NCBI GenBank assembly: GCA_028874365.1 | Contig: JAPPJZ010000021.1 | Location: forward strand, 27,468-91,467 | Source of the DNA: Chloroflexota bacterium | GTDB lineage: Bacteria > Chloroflexota > Dehalococcoidia > Bin125 | Reading direction: 5' to 3' | DNA length: 64,000 nt | Part shown: one piece after another, positions 8,469 to 16,845 of the stretch | Numbering within the stretch: position 1 is the stretch's first letter | How the letters are laid out: each line of letters starts with the position of its first letter | Position numbers and translations under genes: made by a program | Notes under the pieces: model-generated | Databases searched by the model: none | What the model saw: only the letters and a program-made list of their open reading frames with translations | What the model was told of the DNA's origin: nothing

Positions 8469-9416
8469 TTACGCGTCGACGCGGGCGGTAGCTGAACCTC
8501 GGACGACCTCGGCACCGTCCTGGTTGACCGTTGAGACTGACAGGTCGACGAGGCTGACCCCGTCTTCCTCGCGGATGTCTTCGATCGTGGCGGTGGCGGT
8601 CAGGCTGTCGCCGGGCCAGACCTGGGCGACGAAGCGGACGCCGTACTTGGTCAGGCGTCCGTCGCCGACGTAGTTGGTCAGCATCTTGCCGGTCAGGCCC
8701 ATGCTGAGCATGCCGTGGGCGAAGACCGTCGGGTATCCGGCGACCTGGGTGGTGAAGATCTCGTCCGTGTGCAGCGGGTTGTAGTCGCCGGAGGCGCCGG
8801 CGTACTGGATGATCTGGGTGCGGGTGAGGTTGTCCACGACCTGTTCGCTGTGCTGGTCGCCGACGTTGAGGTTGGCTTTGCTGAGCGGCATCGTAGGCTC
8901 GTTTCTGCTGGTGTTACTGCGCTGGGGCTGCTGCTCGACGACGCGAGAGGTCTGGACGCCGACCGAGCGGGCGGTGACGACGAGGACGCCGTCCTGGTTG
9001 TAGTACTCGGTGATTGACTCGTTGAAGCTGAGCGAGCCGCCTCGGCGGCCTTCTCGGGTCCAGGATTTACCAGGCTTGTCGACGGCCTTGAGCACGTCAC
9101 CGGGCTGGATCGGCGCGTGGTACTCGTAGTGCTGCTCGGCGTGGAAGCCGGTGCCTCCGCTGCCGCCGGATGATTCACGCTTGATGCCGGTCGGCTCCTT
9201 GCCGGAGCCGAACCATGGCTGGCCCACGACGGGACGCAGACTATAGCCCTCGGTGAACTGGGCGGAGGCCTGGACGAAGGTCGGCGGGGGAATGACGTGG
9301 CCGGGCTCGGTCTCGGCCGCGGCGTCGGCGCTGTGGTAGATGGGGTTGTCGTCGCCGATCGAGCGGGCGAAGAGCATGATGTGCCCGGCCTCAATCGGGA
9401 AGTGGTCGGTTGCCAC
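8469..9416 (-). CDS. MaoC-type double hot-dog (enoyl-CoA hydratase-like) protein
   Basis: 315 residues starting with GTG at 9416, seven bases after AAAGGA; a frame reaching 9482 has no site or similarity. There are two hot-dog domains. The C-terminal one carries the hydratase motif D-x-N-P-x-H (GDYNPLHTD) and FAHGMLSMGL. The N-terminal one has DDNPIYH, where the motif His is Tyr. This fits two-domain FAS1-like/MaoC dehydratases, where one half is catalytic and the other shapes the substrate pocket. It probably hydrates or dehydrates a 2-enoyl/3-hydroxyacyl-CoA. It is divergent from the fused CoA-transferase, which suggests the same CoA-thioester pathway. Confidence 0.85.
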   Translation of the reverse strand: MATDHFPIEAGHIMLFARSIGDDNPIYHSADAAAETEPGHVIPPPTFVQASAQFTEGYSLRPVVGQPWFGSGKEPTGIKRESSGGSGGTGFHAEQHYEYHAPIQPGDVLKAVDKPGKSWTREGRRGGSLSFNESITEYYNQDGVLVVTARSVGVQTSRVVEQQPQRSNTSRNEPTMPLSKANLNVGDQHSEQVVDNLTRTQIIQYAGASGDYNPLHTDEIFTTQVAGYPTVFAHGMLSMGLTGKMLTNYVGDGRLTKYGVRFVAQVWPGDSLTATATIEDIREEDGVSLVDLSVSTVNQDGAEVVRGSATARVDA

Positions 9417-9502
9417 TGGCGGGTCCTTTCGAGGTGTCTTGAAGCGTACGGGCGATAGCTTAACGGACACTGTCGTGAGCATCGAATGAACGGTCGGTTG
9501 CG

Positions 9503-11938
9503 ATGACGAAGGCGTTTGCCGAGTTGCGCGTTGTGGAGCTGGCGGGTTCGCACGCCGGTTCGTTCAGCGGCAAGATGTTCGCGGACTACGGCGCGCAGGT
9601 GGTCAAGATCGTCCCGCCGGACGGCGACCCGCTGATCGACCATGGCGAGGTGCTGAAATCGCATGCGCTGGGCGACGGGGAGATCGGGTCGATCTGGGCC
9701 TACTGCAACACGTCAAAGCAGGTTGTGGCGGCTGATTCAGGATCAGCAGAAGTCATGGAACTGATATCCAGCGCCGACGTGGTGATTGAAAGCTCCGCTC
9801 CTGATCCGCTGGTTCCGACGACCGCCGAGGTTGATGCTTCGCGTCTGGTGCGGGTGTATCTGTCGCCGTTTGGTCCCGACGGACCGTGGTCAGGTCGGCG
9901 GTCGAATGTGTTCACCGACGACGCGGCCGGTGGTCACATGTATCTGAATGGCGAACCGGACCGACATCCGTTTCGGCGCCACGGTCGGCACACGGAGTAC
10001 TCGGCGGGGATGTATGGCTTCATTGGCGCGATGGCGGCGCTGATTGCGCGCGAATCCACCGGCCGGGGTCAGACGGTTGAGGTGTCGCATCTCGAGGCGA
10101 TGGTCGCGATGCATCAGCACACGACCACGATGTGGACGCACGCGGGTCACATTCTCAAGCGCGACGGCAACGCGCAGCCGGGCATGTGGCATCCGGCGGG
10201 TGTCTACGAGTGCGCGGATGGCTTCATCTTCCTCGGCCATGCGACGGGGACGAAACTGGAGCCGTTTCTGCAGGCCGGCGGCATGGGTCATTTGTTTGAC
10301 GATCCGCGCTTCGCCACGAACGAGTCGCGCGGGAGACACAAGCGCGAGTTCGATGCGGCGTTGCGGCCGTGGCTGATGTCGCGCACATCTGAGGAGCTCT
10401 GCGAGCTCGGCGAGGCGACGTTTTCGCCGATGGGCCCGGTCTGGAGCACGCACGAGTTCCTCGCGGACCCGCACATGGCCTCGCGCGAGTTCTTTGTGCC
10501 GCTCGATGAGGCTCACGGCGCCGAGGTCATTCCGCGCGGGCCGTTCCGACTGGGCGCCGACCTGGCTGGTGGGTCTCCTCGAGCGCCGAAGATGGCGACG
10601 CTGGACGAGGTATCGGACCTGAGCGATGGCGGAACTGCGACAACCAGCGGTCGCAGCCTGGTGGGCGGTCCGTTGTCCGGGCTGCGGATCCTCGACTTGA
10701 CGCGGGTCTGGGCCGGCCCGATTGCCGGTCGGATGCTTGGCGATCTTGGAGCTGAGGTTATTCACATTGAGTCGCCGTGGAATCGCGGGCCTCTGGAGGT
10801 CGCCGAGGAACTCGCCGAACTCACGCATCTGTACCCGGACAACGAACTCGGCGAGCGTCCCTGGAATCGGAACGGTGGATTCAACAAGCTGGCTCGAAAC
10901 AAGAAGGGGCTGTCAGTCGACCTGTCGACCGATAGAGGTCAGCAACTGTTCCGCGACCTGATTCGCGAGTCGGATGTCGTCCTGGAGAACTTTTCGCCGC
11001 GCGTCTTCCCGCAATGGGGCCTCGACTGGGATTCTCTGCAAGCAATCAATCCGGCGATCGTCCACACGTCGATGCCCGGTTACGGCGCCACAGGGCCCGG
11101 CGCCAACCGGGTCGCGCTGGGACCGGTGATTGAAGCAGCGACGGGCATGACGATGATGGCGGGTTACGCCGACGGTATCCCGTTCCGCTCCGGCGTGGCC
11201 TGGCCGGATCCGGTGTCGGGGATGAGCGCCGTGGCAGGCACGCTGGTCGGTCTGTGGCGTCGGTTGGCGTCGGACGGCGAAGCTCAGCGCGTGGAGACGG
11301 CGATGATCGAGTCGATGGGTTCGTTCGCCGGCGATGAGCTGCTTTCGGCCCAGGTTGTCGGACAGCCTCCGCCTCGACGCGGCAATCGCGAACAGGGCGT
11401 GGCGCCGCAGGGCGTGTACCGATGTCTCGGTGACGACCGCTGGCTCGCAATTTCGGTTACGTCGGACGCGGAATGGCGGTCTCTGTGCCAGGTTGCGGCG
11501 CTGCCGGATGAGTGGCTCGCCTGGGAGCTGTGGGAGCGAGAGGCGCGGCATGACGAGATTGATGTTGCACTGAACATCTGGAGCCGTTCGATTTCGCCGA
11601 CGGAGGCGACCCTGCGACTGCAGGGAAGGGGCGTGATCGCCGCCGGCCTGGCCGATGGGCGGGACTTGCTGGAGTCGGAGCAGCTTGGGGCGCGGGAGTT
11701 CTGGGCGGAGGTTGGCGGAATCGATACGGGCGTTCTGCGCTACCCGGGATGCCCGATTCGGCTCAGTGGTACGCCGGTGACGTACCGCCGCGGTGCTCCC
11801 CGGTTGGGCGAGCACAATGTCGATGTGCTGACGGAGGTGCTGGGGATGACCGAGAAGGAGGTCGAAGAGCTAGTGGCAGAGGGCGTGCTTGCGAATCGTC
11901 CGCCGAGCCTGTCGGCGATGAGCAAGCCTCGACTCTGA
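9503..11938 (+). CDS. Fused double CaiB/BaiF (class III) CoA-transferase
   Basis: 811 residues, twice the family length: one CaiB/BaiF module at about 1-375, a short linker, and a second at about 390-800. Each has its own N-terminal signature (LRVVELAGSHAGSFSGKMFADYGAQ; GLRILDLTRVWAGPIAGRMLGDLGAE cut short here) and GxGQ-like segment. Class III enzymes move CoA between acids through a glutamyl/aspartyl-CoA anhydride route on a conserved Asp. Counting back 25 residues from the GRGQ position gives Glu165 in the first module and Asp569 in the second, so only the second half has the canonical nucleophile. The order matches the unfused pairs at 22745-27872. Substrates are unknown. Confidence 0.88.
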   Translation: MTKAFAELRVVELAGSHAGSFSGKMFADYGAQVVKIVPPDGDPLIDHGEVLKSHALGDGEIGSIWAYCNTSKQVVAADSGSAEVMELISSADVVIESSAPDPLVPTTAEVDASRLVRVYLSPFGPDGPWSGRRSNVFTDDAAGGHMYLNGEPDRHPFRRHGRHTEYSAGMYGFIGAMAALIARESTGRGQTVEVSHLEAMVAMHQHTTTMWTHAGHILKRDGNAQPGMWHPAGVYECADGFIFLGHATGTKLEPFLQAGGMGHLFDDPRFATNESRGRHKREFDAALRPWLMSRTSEELCELGEATFSPMGPVWSTHEFLADPHMASREFFVPLDEAHGAEVIPRGPFRLGADLAGGSPRAPKMATLDEVSDLSDGGTATTSGRSLVGGPLSGLRILDLTRVWAGPIAGRMLGDLGAEVIHIESPWNRGPLEVAEELAELTHLYPDNELGERPWNRNGGFNKLARNKKGLSVDLSTDRGQQLFRDLIRESDVVLENFSPRVFPQWGLDWDSLQAINPAIVHTSMPGYGATGPGANRVALGPVIEAATGMTMMAGYADGIPFRSGVAWPDPVSGMSAVAGTLVGLWRRLASDGEAQRVETAMIESMGSFAGDELLSAQVVGQPPPRRGNREQGVAPQGVYRCLGDDRWLAISVTSDAEWRSLCQVAALPDEWLAWELWEREARHDEIDVALNIWSRSISPTEATLRLQGRGVIAAGLADGRDLLESEQLGAREFWAEVGGIDTGVLRYPGCPIRLSGTPVTYRRGAPRLGEHNVDVLTEVLGMTEKEVEELVAEGVLANRPPSLSAMSKPRL

Positions 11939-11947
11939 CAACACTAG

Positions 11948-11992
11948 GTGGTTGGGGTGGTTGGGGTGGTTGTGGTGGTCGGGGTGGGCGGA
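11948..11992 (+). repeat. 9-bp tandem repeat derived from the tRNA-Pro 3' end
   Basis: Units gtggttggg, gtggttggg, gtggttgtg, gtggtcggg and gtgggcgga follow with a period of exactly nine bases. The last two lie inside the tRNA-Pro acceptor and T-arm sequence, so the array looks like outward duplication of the tRNA 3' end. The strand shown is G-rich, with runs of GG and GGGG. Confidence 0.75.
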
Positions 11993-12052
11993 TTTGAACC
12001 GCCGGCCTCACGGCCCCAAACCGTGCGCTCTGCCAAGCTGAGCTACACCCCG
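11976..12052 (-). tRNA. tRNA-Pro (anticodon TGG)
   Basis: Read on the minus strand, acceptor CGGGGTG (12052-12046) pairs with CACCCCG (11986-11980). The anticodon stem CACGG/CCGTG holds loop TTTGGGG with anticodon TGG, and the T arm is GGCGG-TTCAAAT-CCGCC. Discriminator A at 11979 is followed by encoded CCA. Confidence 0.96.
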
Positions 12053-12081
12053 GTTGTGCTCACTCTATGGGCTTGCACGCC

Positions 12082-13068
12082 TCAATCGACCTGCACCGCG
12101 CCGATCAAGTCGGAAACATCCGTCACGCCGTTGTCGCGGCAGTACTCGATCAGTTCCTCCAGGACGCGAATCGAGGCATAGGGATCGCGGAACGACGCGG
12201 TACCAACCTGGATCGCACTCGCACCTGCCAGGAGGAACTCGACCGCGTCGCGGCCGTCGACGATGCCGCCACAGCCGATTATGGGAATCTCGACGGCCCG
12301 CGCCGTCTCCCAGACCAGGCGCAGCGCGAGCGGCTTGATTGCCGGTCCGGTGAGTCCGGCGACCGGACGGTTGGTTCGTGGCCGCCTGGTGTTGACGTCG
12401 ATGTTCATGCCCACAAACGAGTTGGCGACGCAAAGCGCGTCCGCGCCGGCTTCCTCGCAGGCGCGGGCGACGACACCGATGTCGGTGACATCGGGCGTGA
12501 GCTTGGCGATCACGGGCAGGGTGGTCGAGGTGACGACCGCTTCGACGACGCGTGCTGCGGCAGCGGGGTCGCGGCCGAAGGCGACGCCACCGACGTCGAG
12601 ATTTGGACAGGATATGTTGACCTCGAGGCCTGCTACACCGGGCGCGCCGTCGAGCACCTGGGCAAGGCGGGCGAACTCGTCGACCGTATCGCCGAGCATG
12701 TTGACCACGACAGGCACATCCCAGGTCTCCCAGACCGTAGCGACCTCGCTCAACAACTTGCGGACGCCGATGTTCTGGAAGCCGATGCTGTTCAGCATCC
12801 CCGCCGGCGTCTCGACGATCCTGGGCGTGGGATTCCCGCGTCGCGGTTTGAGTGTGACGCCCTTCGAGAGGATGCCGCCGAGCCGGTTGATGTCGAACAG
12901 TCGGGCAAACTCGAGGCCGTTACTCGACGTGCCCGACGCGGTCATGACGGGGTTGCGAAGGATCAGTTCACGCTTCGCGCCCGGAGCGAGATCGACACTC
13001 AGGTTGGGCATCAGCGCGTGAGACGGCGCTCGTGTCGCGCTTGGTGTTGCGGCGATGGGCGTGGACAT
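12082..13068 (-). CDS. pyrD: Dihydroorotate dehydrogenase, class 1B type
   Basis: 328 residues starting at ATG 13068, five bases after GGAG. It is an FMN TIM barrel that oxidises dihydroorotate to orotate in pyrimidine synthesis. Visible are NPVMTASGT, the active-site loop NISCPN with the class 1 catalytic Cys, and the FMN phosphate-binding ends IIGCGGI and AGASAIQVGTA. The Cys base and the loop LDVGGVAFGRDP indicate the NAD-linked 1B type, which normally needs PyrK. No pyrK or other pyrimidine gene is in the window, so the electron-transfer partner must be elsewhere. Confidence 0.94.
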   Translation of the reverse strand: MSTPIAATPSATRAPSHALMPNLSVDLAPGAKRELILRNPVMTASGTSSNGLEFARLFDINRLGGILSKGVTLKPRRGNPTPRIVETPAGMLNSIGFQNIGVRKLLSEVATVWETWDVPVVVNMLGDTVDEFARLAQVLDGAPGVAGLEVNISCPNLDVGGVAFGRDPAAAARVVEAVVTSTTLPVIAKLTPDVTDIGVVARACEEAGADALCVANSFVGMNIDVNTRRPRTNRPVAGLTGPAIKPLALRLVWETARAVEIPIIGCGGIVDGRDAVEFLLAGASAIQVGTASFRDPYASIRVLEELIEYCRDNGVTDVSDLIGAVQVD

Positions 13069-13158
13069 ACGGGCTCCTGCCACGCATGCTAGGGCGCGGT
13101 TGGAGTGTTCAAATCGGACGAAGGTGGAAGCCCGAAGGTGGCTGGGATAGTGGTTGGG

Positions 13159-13383
13159 CTAGTTGTCGCTCTCGACGCTTCGGCGACGCTTCGAGATACC
13201 CATGTCGTTCCAGCGCGAGCGGCCCTCCTGGCGGTCCCAGATCGAGTCCTCGGAGGAGTTGCGGAACTCCTTGGTTTCGCCGCAGCTGCAGACACCCATG
13301 GACATCGGCCCGTTGGGGGCGTCGATCACCCAGTGGTGAATGTGAGTGGGCGCTTCGGTCTTCAGACGAGTCTTGGACGGCAT
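13159..13383 (-). CDS. Small conserved-looking Cys/His protein
   Basis: 74 residues with AGGAAGG eight bases before the ATG. The centre reads HHWVIDAPNGP, then GVCSCGETKEFRNS; the two Cys and paired His could bind a metal, but four ligands in a classical zinc-finger spacing are not present. The N and C termini are basic. I have an impression of similar short proteins with this GVCxxCGxxxEFRN pattern in other bacteria, but cannot verify it. Function unknown. A promoter candidate is 75 bases upstream. Confidence 0.65.
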   Translation of the reverse strand: MPSKTRLKTEAPTHIHHWVIDAPNGPMSMGVCSCGETKEFRNSSEDSIWDRQEGRSRWNDMGISKRRRSVESDN

Positions 13384-13924
13384 TCAGTGAACCTTCCTGG
13401 GACTGGGTAGCCGGACTGAGGACGCAGCCCGCGCTCTGGCAGACCCATGTGAGCAGGACGCTACGTTTGCAAACTTTGCTAGGCAATACACCATGCGACA
13501 TACGTCTCGCGCGCTTGTAAAGTGGAATACGCGGCTGTAAGTACTTGACGATTCGGAGCTCGATCAGGTTCCATAGTTGCACAATCGGAAGGCTTCAGAC
13601 CTCGAAATTTCAGCGATGCGACGTCTGATCCGGGGTCGACAGCAGAGGTCCGGGGCGACTTTGAGGTACGATGCAATTGACGCGGATTGGCTCTGCCGCC
13701 GAAGCGGGGATGATTCCAAGCGCACATACTGACATTGAATTTGCATCAAGACGACACGGCACTTCACACGACAGGCCTGGATGGGTCGATCCCTCGCCAG
13801 CACCGCACCCGGTTCCAGACATGTACTCACTGTATCCCGATCTGCCGGATCGGGGACTGAGGTAGCTGTGGTCTGGCGGCGGTTGACGAGTCGAGGCGAT
13901 GGCCGGGATGGGAACGGGGATGGC
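13384..13924. other. Gene-free 541-bp stretch between the small Cys protein and mrp
   Basis: The region is visibly less GC-rich than the neighbouring genes. Frames crossing it lack a plausible ribosome site, family similarity or usual codon pattern. It holds the predicted promoter at 13458-13486 on the minus strand. No convincing promoter, tRNA or hairpin for the rightward mrp gene was found. An unrecognised small RNA is possible but unsupported. Confidence 0.5.
13458..13486 (-). promoter_or_regulatory. Predicted promoter of the small Cys protein
   Basis: On the minus strand TTGCCT (13486-13481) and TAGCGT (13463-13458) are separated by 17 bases, giving a leader of about 70 bases to the ATG at 13383. 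Visual match only. Confidence 0.35.
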
Positions 13925-14995
13925 ATGGCGCTGAGCGACGAGTCGGTACGCGATGCCCTGCGGACGGTGCGAGATCCGCAACTGGGGCGAGACCTGATCT
14001 CACTGCGCATGTTCGGCGGATCGGTGATCGATGGCGGAACGGTCACCGTGCATCTGACGCTGCCGATGCATGGCTATCCCTCGGAGGACGAACTCAAGGA
14101 TCGCATCTCCAACGCGTTGGCGAACGTCGGCGCCGATGCGGTGGAATTCGACATTCGCGTCGACGTGCCGTCCTGGCAGGGGAACGGCCAGCAGGCGACC
14201 ATTGGCGGCGTGAAGAACATCATTGCTGTGGCGTCGAACAAGGGCGGCGTGGGCAAGTCGACGATTGCGACCAACCTGGCGGTGGCGTTGGCGCATTCGG
14301 GCGCGGCGGTCGGGCTGGTCGACGCCGACGCGACAGGTCCCAACCTGCCCACGATGTTCGGCCTGCCCAGCGGATACCAGGCCGAGAGCGACAGAGGCCT
14401 GCATCCGGTAGAGCGCTACGGGGTGAGGGTGGTCTCGCTGGGCTTCCTCATTCCTCCGGGCGCGCCGGTGGTCTGGCGGGGACCGATGATCGGTTCGGCG
14501 ATCCGCCAGTTGCTGCACGATGTCGAGTGGGGCGAGATCGACTACTTGCTGATCGACCTGCCGCCGGGAACGAGCGACGCCTCGATGTCGATGGCGCAGG
14601 AAGCGCCGATTGCCGGAGCGGTGGTTGTCTCGACGCCGCAACAGGTGGCGCTGGAAGACGCAAGCAAGGCGGTGACAATGTTCGAGAAGCTCGACGTGCC
14701 GGTGTTCGGCATCGTCGAGAACATGTCCTATTTCATCACGCCGGATACCGGTCAACGGCTGGAGATCTTTGGGCATGGCGGCGCGCGAGACGCCGCGGAC
14801 GATCTGGAAATTGACTTCCTGGGCGAGGTACCGCTGGCGACCGAGGTTCGCGCGGGCGGCGACGACGGCAAGCCGATCGTCGCGTTCGACGTGGAGAACC
14901 CGGCGGCCGAGGCGTTCGCCGCGATTGCGACGAGGGTCGCGGTCAAAGCGGCGGCATCGGCGCTGTTGCAAGCGCCGACGATCCCCGTCCTATGA
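13925..14995 (+). CDS. mrp: Mrp/NBP35-family P-loop ATPase, Fe-S cluster carrier
   Basis: 356 residues. An N-terminal DUF59/MIP18 domain (about 1-85; VRDPQLGRDLISLRM) precedes an Mrp ATPase domain with deviant Walker A NKGGVGKSTIATNLA, LVDADATGPN and LIDLPPGTSDASMSMAQ. The family binds and delivers Fe-S clusters as a dimer. The usual C-terminal CxxC pair is not obvious; the region after VENMSYFI lacks it, so cluster delivery is less sure than ATP binding. ATG at 13925 with GGGG five bases upstream matches the family N terminus; the frame back to 13781 does not. Confidence 0.9.
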   Translation: MALSDESVRDALRTVRDPQLGRDLISLRMFGGSVIDGGTVTVHLTLPMHGYPSEDELKDRISNALANVGADAVEFDIRVDVPSWQGNGQQATIGGVKNIIAVASNKGGVGKSTIATNLAVALAHSGAAVGLVDADATGPNLPTMFGLPSGYQAESDRGLHPVERYGVRVVSLGFLIPPGAPVVWRGPMIGSAIRQLLHDVEWGEIDYLLIDLPPGTSDASMSMAQEAPIAGAVVVSTPQQVALEDASKAVTMFEKLDVPVFGIVENMSYFITPDTGQRLEIFGHGGARDAADDLEIDFLGEVPLATEVRAGGDDGKPIVAFDVENPAAEAFAAIATRVAVKAAASALLQAPTIPVL

Positions 14996-15010
14996 ACGGA
15001 AAGCTAGGTA

Positions 15011-15943
15011 ATGGCAAGGTTTTTGAGGCGAGCCGCATCGACTGACGGCTCGGCCGACGAGCAGAACGGACAACAGACGAAGCCAGCAGCGCAGGACGCG
15101 ACGCCGGAATCTCAGAAGCGACCGGCGATGAACTCCCTGGTGGAAGCTCCAGCGAGAGCGCCGTCACGGCGCGGATCGCGGCGACGAGGCTCGGGCTCGA
15201 ACGGTTCCAACACGCGAGCGACCCCGGCAGCAACCACGAACAAGCCCTCCGGGCGCCGCGGCTCCCGCCGCGGTTCGCAGGAGACGCAACCCACCGACCC
15301 GACGGAGAAGATGCTGGCACTGCTGGATCGTCAGACCGCGTTGCTGGAGCAACAGGGTCAGACGATCGAGCGGCTGGCGGAGTCGCAGGCGCTGCTGACC
15401 GAGACGCTGCTGGGGCAGCGCGGCGAAGACGCGGTACCGGCGCGCATCGAGGTGCTGCCGAGGCTGGCGATCTTCGTAGACGTGCCCAACATCCTCTACG
15501 GCGCGGAGTCGTCGGGCGTGCGCCTCAACTGGGGCAAGGTTGCCGACTTCCTGTCGCACGGACGGACGCTGGTGCGGGCGATCGCGTATGCGCCGATCTC
15601 GGACGATCCGACCGCGAGGACCGAGAACGAACGCTTTGTCGTTCCGTTCCTCGACCACGGCTACCGGATCGCGACGAAGCCGCTAAAGCGGTTCACGGGA
15701 GGTTCGGTCAAGGCCAACTTCGACGTCGAACTGGCGATCGATGTGCTGACGATGTCGGACCGGGTCGACGTGATCGTGCTGGTCTCGGGAGACGGCGACT
15801 TCCGCCGCCTGGTCGAGATCGTCGGGGCGCGCGGCGTCCGGGTCGAGGTGATGGCCTTCGGTAAGAGCACATCGTCCGACCTACGACAGGTCGCGGACCG
15901 TTACATCGACATCGCCCAGTACGCCGACCAGTTGCGCGACTGA
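15011..15943 (+). CDS. NYN/LabA-like (PIN-fold) putative RNase with disordered basic N terminus
   Basis: 310 residues following mrp by 15 bases, with GGAAAG before the ATG. Residues 1-95 are Ser/Arg/Gly-rich and probably disordered and RNA-binding. About 97-138 form a Leu/Gln heptad-like coiled-coil segment. The NYN domain (about 150-305) has the acidic metal-binding positions: IFVDVPN (Asp157), NFDVELAIDV and LVSGDGDF. NYN domains are PIN-like metal-dependent nucleases acting on RNA. The target is unknown. The basic tail plus coiled coil suggests an oligomer tethered to RNA. Confidence 0.85.
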   Translation: MARFLRRAASTDGSADEQNGQQTKPAAQDATPESQKRPAMNSLVEAPARAPSRRGSRRRGSGSNGSNTRATPAATTNKPSGRRGSRRGSQETQPTDPTEKMLALLDRQTALLEQQGQTIERLAESQALLTETLLGQRGEDAVPARIEVLPRLAIFVDVPNILYGAESSGVRLNWGKVADFLSHGRTLVRAIAYAPISDDPTARTENERFVVPFLDHGYRIATKPLKRFTGGSVKANFDVELAIDVLTMSDRVDVIVLVSGDGDFRRLVEIVGARGVRVEVMAFGKSTSSDLRQVADRYIDIAQYADQLRD

Positions 15944-15948
15944 GCGAA

Positions 15949-16788
15949 CTACTCAGCCGCGAAGTAGCGGTCGCCGTTGCGTCGGGCGGCTCGGCCGAGG
16001 CCGGGGAACGTGAAGTGGCCTGAGGCAATCAGCGCGTTTTCGGCCTCGATCTGGTCGAACAGCTTGTGCCGGCTGGCAGTCGAATCGGTCGTGTTGACGT
16101 CCGCGCCGGGGCACCAGTCGGTCTCCGTGAGCTGTACGAGGTGGTGCGCGGCGTCGCCGAGCACGTACGCCTTCTCGCCCCCGCTGCTGACCGCGAACGA
16201 GACGTGTCCGGGCGTGTGACCGGGCGTCGGCACGGTGATCACTTCCGCGGTGAGCGCGTGTTCGCCCTCGACGAAGTCAACCAGTCCGGCGTCGACGATC
16301 GGCGCCAGGACGTTGTCGTAGCCGGCGCCCTGCTTCAGTTCGTCGCTGCTGGTCCAGTAGTCCCACTCGGTTTGCTGGATCAGGTGTCGGGCATTGGGGA
16401 ACTGCGGCACGGGCGTGCCGTCGTTGTCCCAGGTGTTCCAGCCGGTGTGGTCGAAATGCAGGTGTGAGAAGGCGACGATGTCGATGTCGTCGGGCGACAC
16501 GCCGGCCTCCTGCATCACCGTGGGCAGCGCAGGCGGTTCCTTGAGCGGCATCGGAGCGGGGCGGCCGCCGATACCCGAGTCGACCAGGATCGTGGTGCCC
16601 TGCGAGATCACCAGCCAGGCGCCGAGATTCAGGACGATGTGGCCGTCGTCGTTGAGCAGGTCTCGGTAGTTGTCCCAGTCCGAGTCCTCGGTCTGGTCGA
16701 AGAATGCAGTGGGCGGCAAGGTGGCCCATGAGTCCTGGACCGCGATCAGCGTCGCGCCGCCAACTTCAACCTTGTGAAACAGTCCCAT
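15949..16788 (-). CDS. Metallo-beta-lactamase-fold hydrolase
   Basis: 279 residues from ATG 16788, eight bases after GAGAGG; a GTG nine bases further upstream is less well placed. The zinc motif HxHxDH is intact (SHLHFDHTG), followed by TPGHTPGHVSF, LGDAAHH and ASGHFTFPG. This matches the lactonase / AttM-like or general MBL hydrolase group that opens lactones or thioesters. It lies 57 bases after glcF in the same direction and may be read with glcDEF, which would suit hydrolysis of a lactone to a hydroxyacid, but that link is inferred. Confidence 0.87.
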   Translation of the reverse strand: MGLFHKVEVGGATLIAVQDSWATLPPTAFFDQTEDSDWDNYRDLLNDDGHIVLNLGAWLVISQGTTILVDSGIGGRPAPMPLKEPPALPTVMQEAGVSPDDIDIVAFSHLHFDHTGWNTWDNDGTPVPQFPNARHLIQQTEWDYWTSSDELKQGAGYDNVLAPIVDAGLVDFVEGEHALTAEVITVPTPGHTPGHVSFAVSSGGEKAYVLGDAAHHLVQLTETDWCPGADVNTTDSTASRHKLFDQIEAENALIASGHFTFPGLGRAARRNGDRYFAAE

Positions 16789-16845
16789 GGTCGCCACCTC
16801 TCTAGTGCATGTGTTGATGACGTATGCGCTAGGGAGGCTAACGGA

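Noticed and set aside
12067..13092. 341-residue frame antisense to pyrD
   Set aside because: pyrD on the minus strand has all FMN and catalytic motifs; this frame also runs into the tRNA-Pro flank.
13384..13924. Riboswitch or small RNA before mrp
   Set aside because: No known riboswitch core or stable hairpin followed by a U-run could be recognised by eye.
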